A stretch of 64,000 nt of DNA from Paenibacillus beijingensis (GTDB lineage: Bacteria > Bacillota > Bacilli > Paenibacillales > Paenibacillaceae). A program made the translations under genes and the position numbers. The notes below the pieces were generated by a model, which worked only from the letters and a program-made list of their open reading frames with translations, was not told the origin of the DNA and made no database searches. Each line of letters starts with the position of its first letter. Within the stretch, counting starts at the first letter, position 1. Shown in pieces: positions 27,523 through 36,482 of the stretch. Location: positions 1,827,001-1,891,000 of the forward strand of contig NZ_CP011058.1 of assembly GCF_000961095.1 (NCBI RefSeq), given 5' to 3'.

Positions 27523-28735
27523 AATGCTGCTTATCGTGGTGTGCCTCGGCCTGATGCAGCTGTCAGGCTGCTGGAACAGTAGGGAGCTGAACACCCTCGC
27601 CATCGTCTCGGCGCTCGGGATTGATCAAGGAGCGGGCGATAACCAGTACCGCCTTTCGTTTCAAGTGATCAACCCTTCCACCGTTTCCAGCGGACAGACC
27701 GGCGGCACAGGCGGAAACAGGGCGCCCGTGACGATTGTCACGGAGACGGGAAACAGCCTGTTTGAAATTATCCGCAAAGCGTCGGTGAAAGCGCCGCGGC
27801 GGCTGTTCTTTGCCCATACGCGGATTATCGTATTCGGCGAAGCTGCGGCAAGACGGGGCGTCAAACAGCAGCTGGATTATTTGACCCGGAACAACGAAAT
27901 GCGGCTGACGCCGCAATTGTTCATTGCCCGGGGCACAAGCGCCGAGAGCATCCTCCGCACGGTCACCCCGATCGAGAAAATTCCCGCAAATACGGTCCGA
28001 GGCGAAATCAAGATGGCGGAAAGAACATGGTCCGAAGTCGCAAAAACAGATATCGACGACGCCATAGAATCGTTTCAGGGCGAAGGATCGGAGCCGACAA
28101 TACCCGGGATTGAAACAATTGGCGATTCAAAGAACAGCGATAAAATCGACTCCGCCCAGCAAACCGATCCGAAAAGCAATACGGCGCTGAAAGGGCTGGC
28201 CATGTTCAAAGAAGGAAAGATGGTTAGGTGGCTGGACGGTCCGGATGCGCGCGGCACGTTATGGCTCAAAAACAAAATAAGAGCGACGGCTGTCGCTTTG
28301 GATTGCGAAAGGATCAAAAACGGCCTGGCGGTTGAGATCATCCGTTCCAAAACAAAATTGAAAGCGGACATCAAGCACGGTCAGCCAAGTTTTCAAATTG
28401 ATGTGGAGGTAATGAGTCACGTGAGAGAGGTCCAGTGTCAGCTCGATATCAGCGATCCGAAGGTGCTTGAACAGCTGAATACCCGGCTGGAGGACAAAAT
28501 CAAAGCGGAGCTGCATGCGGCGTTGAACGCGGCACTCGAACAAAAAAGCGATATTTTCGGTTTCGGCGAACTGATCGGCCGGAAGTACCCGAAGCAATGG
28601 GCGACGATGAAAAACGATTGGGACGACCGATTTGCCAAAAGCGAATTCAACATTCATGTCACAGTTTCCACTCGGGAATCGGGAATGCAGATCCAGCCGT
28701 TTTTGCTGCCCGAAAAAAACAACTCGCGTTCTTAA
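27509..28735 (+). CDS. Germinant receptor lipoprotein, Ger(x)C family
   Basis: C subunit of the receptor, about 408 residues. The N-terminal lipobox LSGC (Cys about 22) shows lipid anchoring. It continues with WNSRELNTLAIVSALGIDQ, the family hallmark, and ends with a C-terminal domain around FGFGELIGRKYPKQW. GGAGGG lies six bases before the ATG at 27509; an ATG at 27503 is also in frame. It overlaps the end of the A gene. The order A-C-B matches the gerK arrangement. Confidence 0.94.
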   Translation: MKRNKMLLIVVCLGLMQLSGCWNSRELNTLAIVSALGIDQGAGDNQYRLSFQVINPSTVSSGQTGGTGGNRAPVTIVTETGNSLFEIIRKASVKAPRRLFFAHTRIIVFGEAAARRGVKQQLDYLTRNNEMRLTPQLFIARGTSAESILRTVTPIEKIPANTVRGEIKMAERTWSEVAKTDIDDAIESFQGEGSEPTIPGIETIGDSKNSDKIDSAQQTDPKSNTALKGLAMFKEGKMVRWLDGPDARGTLWLKNKIRATAVALDCERIKNGLAVEIIRSKTKLKADIKHGQPSFQIDVEVMSHVREVQCQLDISDPKVLEQLNTRLEDKIKAELHAALNAALEQKSDIFGFGELIGRKYPKQWATMKNDWDDRFAKSEFNIHVTVSTRESGMQIQPFLLPEKNNSRS

Positions 28736-28755
28736 CGAAAGGAGCGGTGCGATTG

Positions 28756-30063
28756 ATGAAGGAAAAAGCAAAAATCGGCGCCTACCAGCTGTTTTGTCTG
28801 CTTGTCACCTTCGAGCTCGGCACAGCGCTTGTCGTTCCGCTGGGGGTGGAAGCGAAGCAGGGCGCATGGCTTGCGATTTTGCTCGGAATGGCCGGCGGGC
28901 TGTTGCTTTTTGCGCTGTACGTTTATTTATTCCGGCAACATCCGGATATGCCGCTGACGGCCATGATCCAGCTTCTTCTCGGCAAATTCATCGGTTGGCC
29001 GGTCGCTTTGCTGTACGTCGTCTTTTTTATTTACGCCGGATCGCGGGATCTTCGCGATGTCGCGAGCCTGCTGATCTCGGCCAACTACAGCATGACCCCG
29101 ATGATGGTCATCAGCACGCTCATTTTGTTTGCCGTGGCGTATGTCATCGATAAAGGAATCGAGGTGCTGGCAAGAACGGCAGAGATTATGTTCGCCTCGC
29201 TGGCCGCCTTTGGCGTTCTGGAGCTGCTGCTCGTTCTATTTTCCGATATTATCGATCTTCATGCGCTGCAGCCGGTTCTCGGCGAAGGCTGGATGCCGGT
29301 GCTGAAGCAAGTTGTATCGCAAACGGTGATGTTCCCTTACGGCGAAGCGGTATGCTTTTTGATGATATTCCCCTATTTGAATAAAAGCGGCCAAGCTTTG
29401 AAAACGACGATGACGGCCGCATTATTCGGCGGACTCGTATTTACGCTGACCGCTCTCATCGAGCTTGCTGTTCTTGGCGTTAATCTTACGTCCCGCTCCA
29501 CCTTCCCCCTGCTTACCGCGATCAGCAAAGTCAGCATCGGCGAATTTATTCAGCGTACGGACGCGATTGCGGTGTTTTCGCTGATTGTGACTGATTTTAT
29601 GAAACTCGCCGTCTTTTATTATGCCGCCGCGCTCGGGGCTGCTCAGTTGTTCAGCGTCCGCAGCTACCGCGTCATGACGCTGCCGATCGGCCTGATCATC
29701 ATGCTCGCATCGCTTGCCATTGCCAGCACGTTTTCCGAGCATTTTAAAGAGGGCGGGCTCGTGCTCAAGACGGTTTACCCCGTTTACGCACTTTTCATTC
29801 CGCTGCTGCTGGCGCTTATCGCCTCGATACGCAGCCTCCGGAATCCGGCGCGGAAATCTCCGGAGCCGCAGCAGCGGCGGCAGACGCAGGCCGCCCAACA
29901 GGGGCAGCCGGCACCCCCATCTCCGCAGGCTCAACAGGCGCAGCAAGATCCCCCATCTTCGCAGACTCAACAGGAGCAGCAGGCCCAACAGGGGCAGCAA
30001 GCCCCCCTATCTTCGCAGACTCAACAGGCGCAGCTGTACATGCAGTCTCCGCACGCGGAGTAA
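28756..30063 (+). CDS. Germinant receptor B subunit (spore permease family) with Gln-rich tail
   Basis: An APC-superfamily-like membrane subunit of the receptor. Start set at 28756 behind AAAGGAG; the open frame reaches 28597 without support. About ten membrane helices span residues 5-365 (YQLFCLLVTFELGTALVVPLG, SRDLRDVASLLI, MFPYGEAV, LLTAISKVSIGEFIQRTDA). A hydrophilic tail of about 70 residues made of imperfect QTQQ/QAQQ/PPSSQ repeats is unusual for GerB proteins, which normally end shortly after the last helix. Part of the tail is a DNA repeat (CTTCGCAGACTCAACAGG recurs). Confidence 0.93.
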   Translation: MKEKAKIGAYQLFCLLVTFELGTALVVPLGVEAKQGAWLAILLGMAGGLLLFALYVYLFRQHPDMPLTAMIQLLLGKFIGWPVALLYVVFFIYAGSRDLRDVASLLISANYSMTPMMVISTLILFAVAYVIDKGIEVLARTAEIMFASLAAFGVLELLLVLFSDIIDLHALQPVLGEGWMPVLKQVVSQTVMFPYGEAVCFLMIFPYLNKSGQALKTTMTAALFGGLVFTLTALIELAVLGVNLTSRSTFPLLTAISKVSIGEFIQRTDAIAVFSLIVTDFMKLAVFYYAAALGAAQLFSVRSYRVMTLPIGLIIMLASLAIASTFSEHFKEGGLVLKTVYPVYALFIPLLLALIASIRSLRNPARKSPEPQQRRQTQAAQQGQPAPPSPQAQQAQQDPPSSQTQQEQQAQQGQQAPLSSQTQQAQLYMQSPHAE

Positions 30064-30307
30064 GCGCGGTTAGCTTACTGACTCTCTATGCGGAGCAGCC
30101 ATTGCTTGCCCTACCGTCACCTACTCGGAGTAGACTCAGCCAGCACTTCTGTCTCCCCTCATGCGGGGAAGCTCTGCCATTAGCGCTAGCCTAACGATTT
30201 CCCACGCGGGAAAGGTTCGGCCATCCCCACATCTTTACACACGGCAAAAGGCAAGGCTGACCGTAAGTAGGTTTAGTCGTATTTCAAGCCTTCTGCTTCA
30301 AGCGTAA

Positions 30308-30581
30308 CGAACCGATCAAGGGGCTGTCGATTAATTGTGGACAATATTAATGTGAACGGACACATGCAGACAATGTATATGATTTTTCGGATACATATAC
30401 AAAATCAGGGCTCAAATCACGTTTTGTATATGAAATTTCGAATATAATCTACTGATTCCGGTGTGTGTGCCGCTCATTATGTATGATTTTTTGCATACAT
30501 TTTGTGGTCTCCCGTAGATTTCCGAAGTTATGAACAGTTAATCGACAGACTCCGATCAAGGGGCTAATCTTGGTCGGTTCG
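30308..30581. mobile_element. Candidate MITE-like element
   Basis: Inverted arms CTGTCGATTAATTGT (30324-30338) and ACAGTTAATCGACAG (30534-30548) match at 14 of 15. Outer arms CGAACCGATCAAG (30308-30320) and CTTGGTCGGTTCG (30569-30581) match at 12 of 13. A 14-base direct repeat, CCGATCAAGGGGCT, occurs at 30312 and 30552. The interior has AT-rich hairpins (TGTATATG/CATATACA and TGTATG/CATACA) and no coding capacity. Confidence 0.5.
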
Positions 30582-30733
30582 TTCGTTATTATCGCTCTGC
30601 ACGAAGGTGATTTTTGAAAAAGATGCGTTCGTACATCAATTTTCTTTTTAATTTTCGACTGCGTTAAAATTCCTGCAAATATACTTCTTTTGTCGCCCCC
30701 GTCTCCCGTTCAGGCGATAAAAGCCGGGAATTC

Positions 30734-30806
30734 CTGCACCATCGCAGGTTTTCCCTCCAGACATGCGATTTCGACCGATCATACCTGCACATTCGCAGGT
30801 TTTGAA
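30734..30806. repeat. Two copies of a short palindromic repeat
   Basis: CCTGCACCATCGCAGGTTTT (near 30734) and CCTGCACATTCGCAGGTTTT (near 30784) are about 50 bases apart, each a CCTGC/GCAGG hairpin. A third, half-site-like ATTCCTGCA occurs near 30669. Confidence 0.6.
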
Positions 30807-30828
30807 AGCTTATCCCGTGAAGCGAGGA

Positions 30829-30872
30829 AAGGACCTCCGACTCCGCTGAAGCCAGCGAAACTGGAGGTCCTC
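30829..30872 (-). terminator. Terminator of the rpiB-ywlG-glyA operon
   Basis: An AGGACCTCC/GGAGGTCCT stem with a 24-base loop, about 100 bases after the glyA stop. The tract after it on the minus strand is TTTCCTC. Confidence 0.6.
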
Positions 30873-30969
30873 TTGTGTCCTATTTAGGACTCGCTCATTT
30901 ATGTGATTCCTTTTGAGACTGCCACGCTCTTATATGACTTTATATGACAGCCGTTTTATTCGTTACAGC

Positions 30970-32217
<1,248 letters not shown>

Positions 32218-32272
32218 ATTGTTGAATCCTCCTCTATGTTTTAAATCCTTGTTCATGTGGTCATTCCGGCTT

Positions 32273-32893
32273 TCAATCGCAGCTTCCGCCATCCGATTCC
32301 ACAGCAGCGGCTTTCGGACGCTGCGGCAGCTCCGCGCCGCTTTCTTCCTCCAGCTTGTAGACGGCACGCGCGCCGCCGATCAGCTTCGGCCGCGTCATCG
32401 CCATCGTAACGTGCGCTTCGCCGACGGTTCGCACCGATGGTCTTACCGGCACCGCCACGGGGCGCAGCTGCATGCCGATCAGCGTATCGCCGATATCGAT
32501 GCCGGCATGAGCTTTAACGGTCTCGACCAGACACGCATCCTGCAAATGCCGGTAAGCGTAGGCGGCCATCGACCCTCCCGCTCCCGGAACCGGCACGGCG
32601 GATACGATTTCCAGACCGTACTGGCGGGCGGCGCTGCGTTCCAGCACGAGCGCCCGGTTCAAATGCTCGCAGCACTGGAACACGGGGATAAACCCGAGAT
32701 CCCGCCTCGCCGCTTCCATCCCGGCGAAGATGCCCTCGGCCGCCTCCAGCGTGCCGGAGGTGCCGATCCGCCTGCCGAGCACTTCGCTCGTGCTGACGCC
32801 GAATACGAGCAGCTCGCCTGCGGCCAGATTTCCCGCAGCCGCCAGCTCGCGTACAATCGTCTCTACCTGGGCAGCCAACGTTTGCCGCTCCAT
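32273..32893 (-). CDS. YwlG/DUF436 family protein, unknown function
   Basis: A 206-residue cytoplasmic protein of the TIGR01440 family that accompanies glyA in many Bacillales. Recognisable sequence includes ELLVFGVSTSEVLGRRIGTSG, FQCCEHLNRALV and HAGIDIGDTLIGM. AAGGTGG precedes the ATG at 32893; an in-frame GTG at 32902 is possible. No catalytic motif is known to me. Its place between rpiB and glyA, under the ZTP riboswitch, suggests a link to folate or purine metabolism (inference). Confidence 0.88.
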   Translation of the reverse strand: MERQTLAAQVETIVRELAAAGNLAAGELLVFGVSTSEVLGRRIGTSGTLEAAEGIFAGMEAARRDLGFIPVFQCCEHLNRALVLERSAARQYGLEIVSAVPVPGAGGSMAAYAYRHLQDACLVETVKAHAGIDIGDTLIGMQLRPVAVPVRPSVRTVGEAHVTMAMTRPKLIGGARAVYKLEEESGAELPQRPKAAAVESDGGSCD

Positions 32894-32935
32894 TTGGACC
32901 ACCTTCCCGCTAATAAGTATGGTGAAGAGGCACGA

Positions 32936-33394
32936 TTAAGGATGCAGCGCATAACGCTCTTCCAGACGCTGCACTTTGCCGAGGCGGCTCCGGTGGCGCT
33001 CGCCGTCCGAGAACGGCGTTTCAAGCCAGACGCGGATAATTTCCTGGGCAAGCCCGGGACCGACAACGCGTTCCCCGAGGGCCAGTACGTTCGTATCGTT
33101 ATGCTCGCGGGTCGCTTTCGCCGAGAACAGATCGTGCGTCAGCGCACAGCGGATGCCGGGCATCTTATTGGCGGCAATCGACATGCCGATGCCCGTACCG
33201 CAAATCAAAATTCCCCGGTCGGCTTTCCCCTGCGTCACAAGGTCGCACACCGGCAGCGCATAATCGGGATAATCCACCGACTGGCCGCAGCTGCATCCGA
33301 CGTCGTGCACCTGGTGGCCGAGCGACTCAATAAACGGAATCAATTCGTCTTTTAACCGGTAGCCGGCATGGTCGGCGCCGATCGCAATATTCAC
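32936..33394 (-). CDS. rpiB: Ribose-5-phosphate isomerase B
   Basis: A 152-residue RpiB/LacAB-family isomerase interconverting ribulose- and ribose-5-phosphate. Motifs: IAIGADHAGYRLKDEL, DVGCSC (variant of the usual DxG segment), YPDYALPV, GILICGTGIGMSIAANK with the catalytic Cys, and REHNDTNVLALG. Ribose-5-phosphate is the PRPP precursor. It is the first gene after the ZTP riboswitch leader, with the run-through region starting about 75 bases upstream. Confidence 0.95.
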   Translation of the reverse strand: MNIAIGADHAGYRLKDELIPFIESLGHQVHDVGCSCGQSVDYPDYALPVCDLVTQGKADRGILICGTGIGMSIAANKMPGIRCALTHDLFSAKATREHNDTNVLALGERVVGPGLAQEIIRVWLETPFSDGERHRSRLGKVQRLEERYALHP

Positions 33395-33469
33395 CGCGAT
33401 AACCTCCTAGGCGTCTTATCGAAAGAAGTTTTGTGCACATGGTTGTATTATACCTAATTCGGGCGAAAA

Positions 33470-33592
33470 AGACGAAAAAAGAGCAACACGCGCGATTGCG
33501 CGAATGCTGCTCTTTGCCCAGGCGACCGGCCGTATGTTCCGATGCTCCACCGTGGTTAACCCCACTTCGTCGCCAGTTACACCGGAATCCGT
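33470..33592 (-). ncRNA. ZTP (pfl) riboswitch with terminator
   Basis: On the minus strand the leader has the conserved pfl-motif pieces in order: GTAACTGGCG (33580-33571), GTGGGGTTAACCAC hairpin, GTGGAGCAT, and the pseudoknot segment CCGGTCGCCTGGGCA (ending 33515). Directly after comes a terminator, AGAGCAGCATTCGCGC / GCGCGTGTTGCTCT followed by T6. This is the standard ON switch: ZTP binding prevents termination when one-carbon units are short. It precedes rpiB-ywlG-glyA. Confidence 0.88.
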
Positions 33593-33604
33593 AATGTTGC
33601 TTTT

Positions 33605-33633
33605 ATGATAGCCGATCCCTTCTTGAAAATCAA
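33605..33633 (-). promoter_or_regulatory. Promoter of the ZTP riboswitch operon
   Basis: TTGATT (33633-33628), an exact 17-base spacer and TATCAT (33610-33605) on the minus strand. Transcription would start about 15 bases before the aptamer. Confidence 0.75.
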
Positions 33634-33735
33634 TCCTTTTCGGCGATTCCGCACCTATTTCGAACTTCGTAAGGAATTGTTTCCGCCACTGAAAAATGCC
33701 GCGGCGCAGCAGCATCTTTCTCCGCCGTTACCGCT

Positions 33736-34335
33736 CTAGTCCTTCCCGCTCTCCCGCTCCAGCGTTTCCAGCAGCTTGTCCACCGCTTTCGTAATTTCGT
33801 CCGCGCAGCTGGCATAGATTTGCAGCGTGCCGCCGAACGGATCCCCGATATCAAGTGCCGGAAGCTGCCGCTCCAGCTCCATTATTCTGGCCCGTTCCTC
33901 AGCGCTGATATCTTGCCCGAGCGCCCGCGCCATCTGCCACTGCGCATACAGCCGCTCCAGCTCCTCGACTCCTTCCTGCACGGAGGTGCCGAAAGCCGTA
34001 TACTCCTTCAGCGTGAAGGTTTTATCCACCGCTGAAGGGAACCGGTGGAGCAGCGCGTTTTTATGCCCGGCGGTCATCGTAAGCACCAGATCCGCCCAGC
34101 CGATCATCTCTTCCCGGGCCGCCCGGGAAGAACCGTTATGGCTGATTCCGCGCGCGGACAGCGTCTTCGCGGCGTTTCCGGAAACGGGCAGGCCGTCCAT
34201 CGTCGACACTCCGGCCGAACGCACCTCTACAGACAGTCCGCGGCGCTTCGCCTTGTCACGCAAAATAGCTTCCGCCATCGGCGAGCGGCACGTATTGCCG
34301 GTGCAAACAAACAAGATCCGTTTCAATGCGCTCAC
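33736..34335 (-). CDS. ywlE: Low-molecular-weight phosphatase, YwlE-type (protein arginine phosphatase)
   Basis: A 199-residue member of the low-molecular-weight phosphatase family. The catalytic loop CTGNTCRSPMAE is at residues 11-22 and the general-acid segment DIGDPFGG near 160. A Thr after the nucleophilic loop Asn, as in YwlE, is associated with phosphoarginine specificity. It is longer than YwlE (about 150 residues) because of an insertion around 115-150. Position between mntP and rpiB matches Bacillus. YwlE counteracts McsB arginine phosphorylation in stress responses. Confidence 0.88.
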   Translation of the reverse strand: MSALKRILFVCTGNTCRSPMAEAILRDKAKRRGLSVEVRSAGVSTMDGLPVSGNAAKTLSARGISHNGSSRAAREEMIGWADLVLTMTAGHKNALLHRFPSAVDKTFTLKEYTAFGTSVQEGVEELERLYAQWQMARALGQDISAEERARIMELERQLPALDIGDPFGGTLQIYASCADEITKAVDKLLETLERESGKD

Positions 34336-34393
34336 ATTCCTTTCCCGGCTTCTGCCGTATTCGTTGCGGCTGCAAACTTGTTTTTTTCAATCG

Positions 34394-34954
34394 TCAAAGG
34401 ATAAACAGCATCCCGAAAGTGAATAAAATGACGCCGCCTACCGCTTCCCCGTACCCGCCCAGCGTGCGGCCGACGCCTTTTCCGAGCATCAGTCCAAGCA
34501 CGGACATAACGGTTCCGGCAGCGCCGAACAGCAGCACGGTCAGCACCTGATCCACGGCAAACATCCCGAGCGAGATGCCGACGGAAAACGAATCCACGCT
34601 TACGCTGAGCGCAAACAGCAGCAGTCCGCTTACGCTCCCGTGGTCGATCGACCGAACTTCTTCCCCGCGGACCGCGCTGTAAATCATATGCCCGCCCAGC
34701 ACCAGCAGCAGTCCGCCCGCCACGGCCGTCGCAATATGGCCGAGCAGAAAGCTGACGTAATGTCCCGCAAACATCCCGGCTAGCGGCATCATGACGTGAA
34801 AAATGCCGATAACCAGACTCAGCTTCAACATGTCCAGCAGCCGGATTCCTTTCATCCCGATGCCGATTCCCAGCGAAAAAGCATCCATGCCCAGCGCCAG
34901 CGCCATAATGAGCAGGGTCAGAATTTGTCCCGCATACAGGCTTGCCTCAACCAT
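34394..34954 (-). CDS. mntP: Manganese efflux pump MntP
   Basis: A 186-residue membrane protein with six helices and the two DUF204 repeats. Conserved acidic residues lie in ALALGMDAFSLGIGIG and ALSVSVDSFSVGISLG. GGGGG is about nine bases before the ATG at 34954; a GTG at 34960 is in frame. The family exports Mn2+. The short upstream gap leaves no room for the manganese riboswitch often found before mntP. Confidence 0.92.
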   Translation of the reverse strand: MVEASLYAGQILTLLIMALALGMDAFSLGIGIGMKGIRLLDMLKLSLVIGIFHVMMPLAGMFAGHYVSFLLGHIATAVAGGLLLVLGGHMIYSAVRGEEVRSIDHGSVSGLLLFALSVSVDSFSVGISLGMFAVDQVLTVLLFGAAGTVMSVLGLMLGKGVGRTLGGYGEAVGGVILFTFGMLFIL

Positions 34955-35027
34955 TGTCACAATTCCCCCCTACAGTCCGCAGGCTTGTTCTCTTCCAAAC
35001 ATATGCGGACAAGGGAGTAATGAGACC

Positions 35028-36314
35028 TTACACGTAGACGACCCTGCGTCCGGCCGCTTTGACGAGCCGGTTCAACAGCGCAAGCCCGATGCCGTCCCCC
35101 GGCGGAACTTCGGCCCAAATGACGGCTGCGCCCTGCGCATCAAATTCGCGAAGGGCGGCGTACAGCTGCTGCGCAGCCGTTTCCGGCCGGGAGAGGGAGC
35201 CGCAGGCTACCACCACGTCGGCCCGATATTGGGCAGCCGTCTCTTCAAAGGCGAGTACGCCGGTGCGCTCACCCCGCAGTCTAGCCTTATCCGCTTCGGC
35301 TTGAATGTACGCCCGTACGTTCTCGCCCCCCCCGGCGACAAGCTGCATCACGCCACGCGGCGCATAATGCGTATATTTCATCCCCGGCGAGCGCGGAGCC
35401 GCCGGTGCGGCGGACGCTTCATCCCCGGAGACGAGAGCCGGAGCGGCGCCGGTCGCATCGGCTCCGGGCGGAGCGGCAATGTCCGGAGCGATACTTGCGC
35501 CCTGTGCAATACCGGCATCCGCTGCGCCGATAGCGGCATTCGCTGCGCCGATAGCGGCATCCGGTGCAATACCGGCGTCCGGTCCGGCTCCCTCTGTGCC
35601 ATCCTGGCTGCCGTCTCGGCCGGCTTGCGGCAGCATGCCGTCCTCATCCACGAGCACGGTGGCGCACACCTCGCGCAGCTGCTCCGGCGTCACGCCGCCG
35701 GGACGCAAAATGCGGACCGCGCCCGGTCCGCACAGCTCCACTACCGTAGACTCCAGCCCGACGCCTGCCGGGCCGGCGTCCACGATGCCGCCGATGCGGC
35801 CGTACAAATCTTCGCGCACATGGGCGGCCGTCGTCGGGCTCGGCCGGCCGGAGCGGTTGGCGCTCGGCGCAGCGACCGGGCAGCCGGCGGCGGCGATCAG
35901 CTGCAGCGCCGTTTCGTGCGCCGGCATGCGCACCGCCACCGTATCCAGCCCTGCGGTAACGCGCGGCGATACGGCTCCCGGCAGCACGGGCAGCACGATC
36001 GTCAGCGGCCCCGGCCAAAAGCGCCGCATCAGGGCGGCAGCCGTTTCGTCCAAAGGAAGGACGAGACCGTTTAATTGGGTCCTGTCCGATATATGAACGA
36101 TGAGCGGATTGTCCGAAGGACGTCCTTTTGCCGCAAAAATCTGCTCGACCGCCGCCGTATTCCGCGCGTCCGCGCCCAGTCCGTACACGGTCTCCGTCGG
36201 AAATGCGACTGTCTGTCCGTCCCGCAGCAGCTGCGCCGCTTCGCGGATCGCGCGATCCTGCCGCTCCCCTCCGGCGCTGGGCTCCAGCTTCCATTCATTC
36301 GTTTTTATCATCAA
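35028..36314 (-). CDS. ywlC: Threonylcarbamoyl-AMP synthase (Sua5/YwlC) with expanded linker
   Basis: Makes threonylcarbamoyl-AMP for the t6A modification of ANN-decoding tRNAs. The N-terminal YrdC domain (about 18-215) has AFPTETVYGLGADA, KGRPSDNPLIVHI and SANRSGRPSPTTA. The C-terminal Sua5 domain begins at about 315 (SPGMKYTHYAPRG). They are joined by about 95 residues of Ala/Gly/Asp-rich sequence with repeats of IGAANAA/IGAADAG. The usual linker is much shorter, making this 428-residue protein long for the family. The DNA there contains near-identical 20-base direct repeats (35518-35570). Confidence 0.93.
   Translation of the reverse strand: MMIKTNEWKLEPSAGGERQDRAIREAAQLLRDGQTVAFPTETVYGLGADARNTAAVEQIFAAKGRPSDNPLIVHISDRTQLNGLVLPLDETAAALMRRFWPGPLTIVLPVLPGAVSPRVTAGLDTVAVRMPAHETALQLIAAAGCPVAAPSANRSGRPSPTTAAHVREDLYGRIGGIVDAGPAGVGLESTVVELCGPGAVRILRPGGVTPEQLREVCATVLVDEDGMLPQAGRDGSQDGTEGAGPDAGIAPDAAIGAANAAIGAADAGIAQGASIAPDIAAPPGADATGAAPALVSGDEASAAPAAPRSPGMKYTHYAPRGVMQLVAGGGENVRAYIQAEADKARLRGERTGVLAFEETAAQYRADVVVACGSLSRPETAAQQLYAALREFDAQGAAVIWAEVPPGDGIGLALLNRLVKAAGRRVVYV
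35515..35580 (-). repeat. Ala-rich coding repeat in ywlC
   Basis: A TGCGCCGATAGCGGCATTC-type unit recurs two to three times in tandem (about 24-bp spacing), expanding the linker between the YrdC and Sua5 domains in frame. Confidence 0.7.
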
Positions 36315-36444
36315 TTGTTTCCGTCCTCATGTTCTTCTCCGCGGAGGCTTCAATGATCCTCCACTCTTTTATTATAGCGATACCCGACTCCAATACCAAG
36401 TTAGAACGACGGCTGTAAGCCGCAGCAAACATGCAACTCGCAGC

Positions 36445-36478
36445 AAAAAAGCGAAGCCCGAAAGGACCTCGCCGCTTT
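36445..36478 (-). terminator. Terminator of spoIIR
   Basis: An AAGCG...CGCTT hairpin with inner GTCC/GGGC pairing and a minus-strand T6 tract, starting immediately after the spoIIR stop. Confidence 0.7.
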
Positions 36479-36482
36479 AAGC

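Larger units (their letters stand above)
30064..30969. other. Repeat-rich intergenic region between the germination operon and glyA
   Basis: No gene found in 0.9 kb. It contains several small hairpins (30064-30260), a possible miniature transposable element (30308-30581), two copies of a CCTGCAC-n-TCGCAGGTTTT palindrome near 30734 and 30784, and the glyA terminator (30829-30872). An open frame at 30690-30887 is made of these repeats and is not credible. Confidence 0.6.

Noticed and set aside
30690..30887. 65-codon open frame downstream of the germination operon
   Set aside because: Built from short palindromic repeats and the glyA terminator.
33416..33715. 99-codon minus-strand open frame between ywlE and rpiB
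   Set aside because: It is the ZTP riboswitch leader with its terminator. Conserved RNA structure explains the sequence better than coding.
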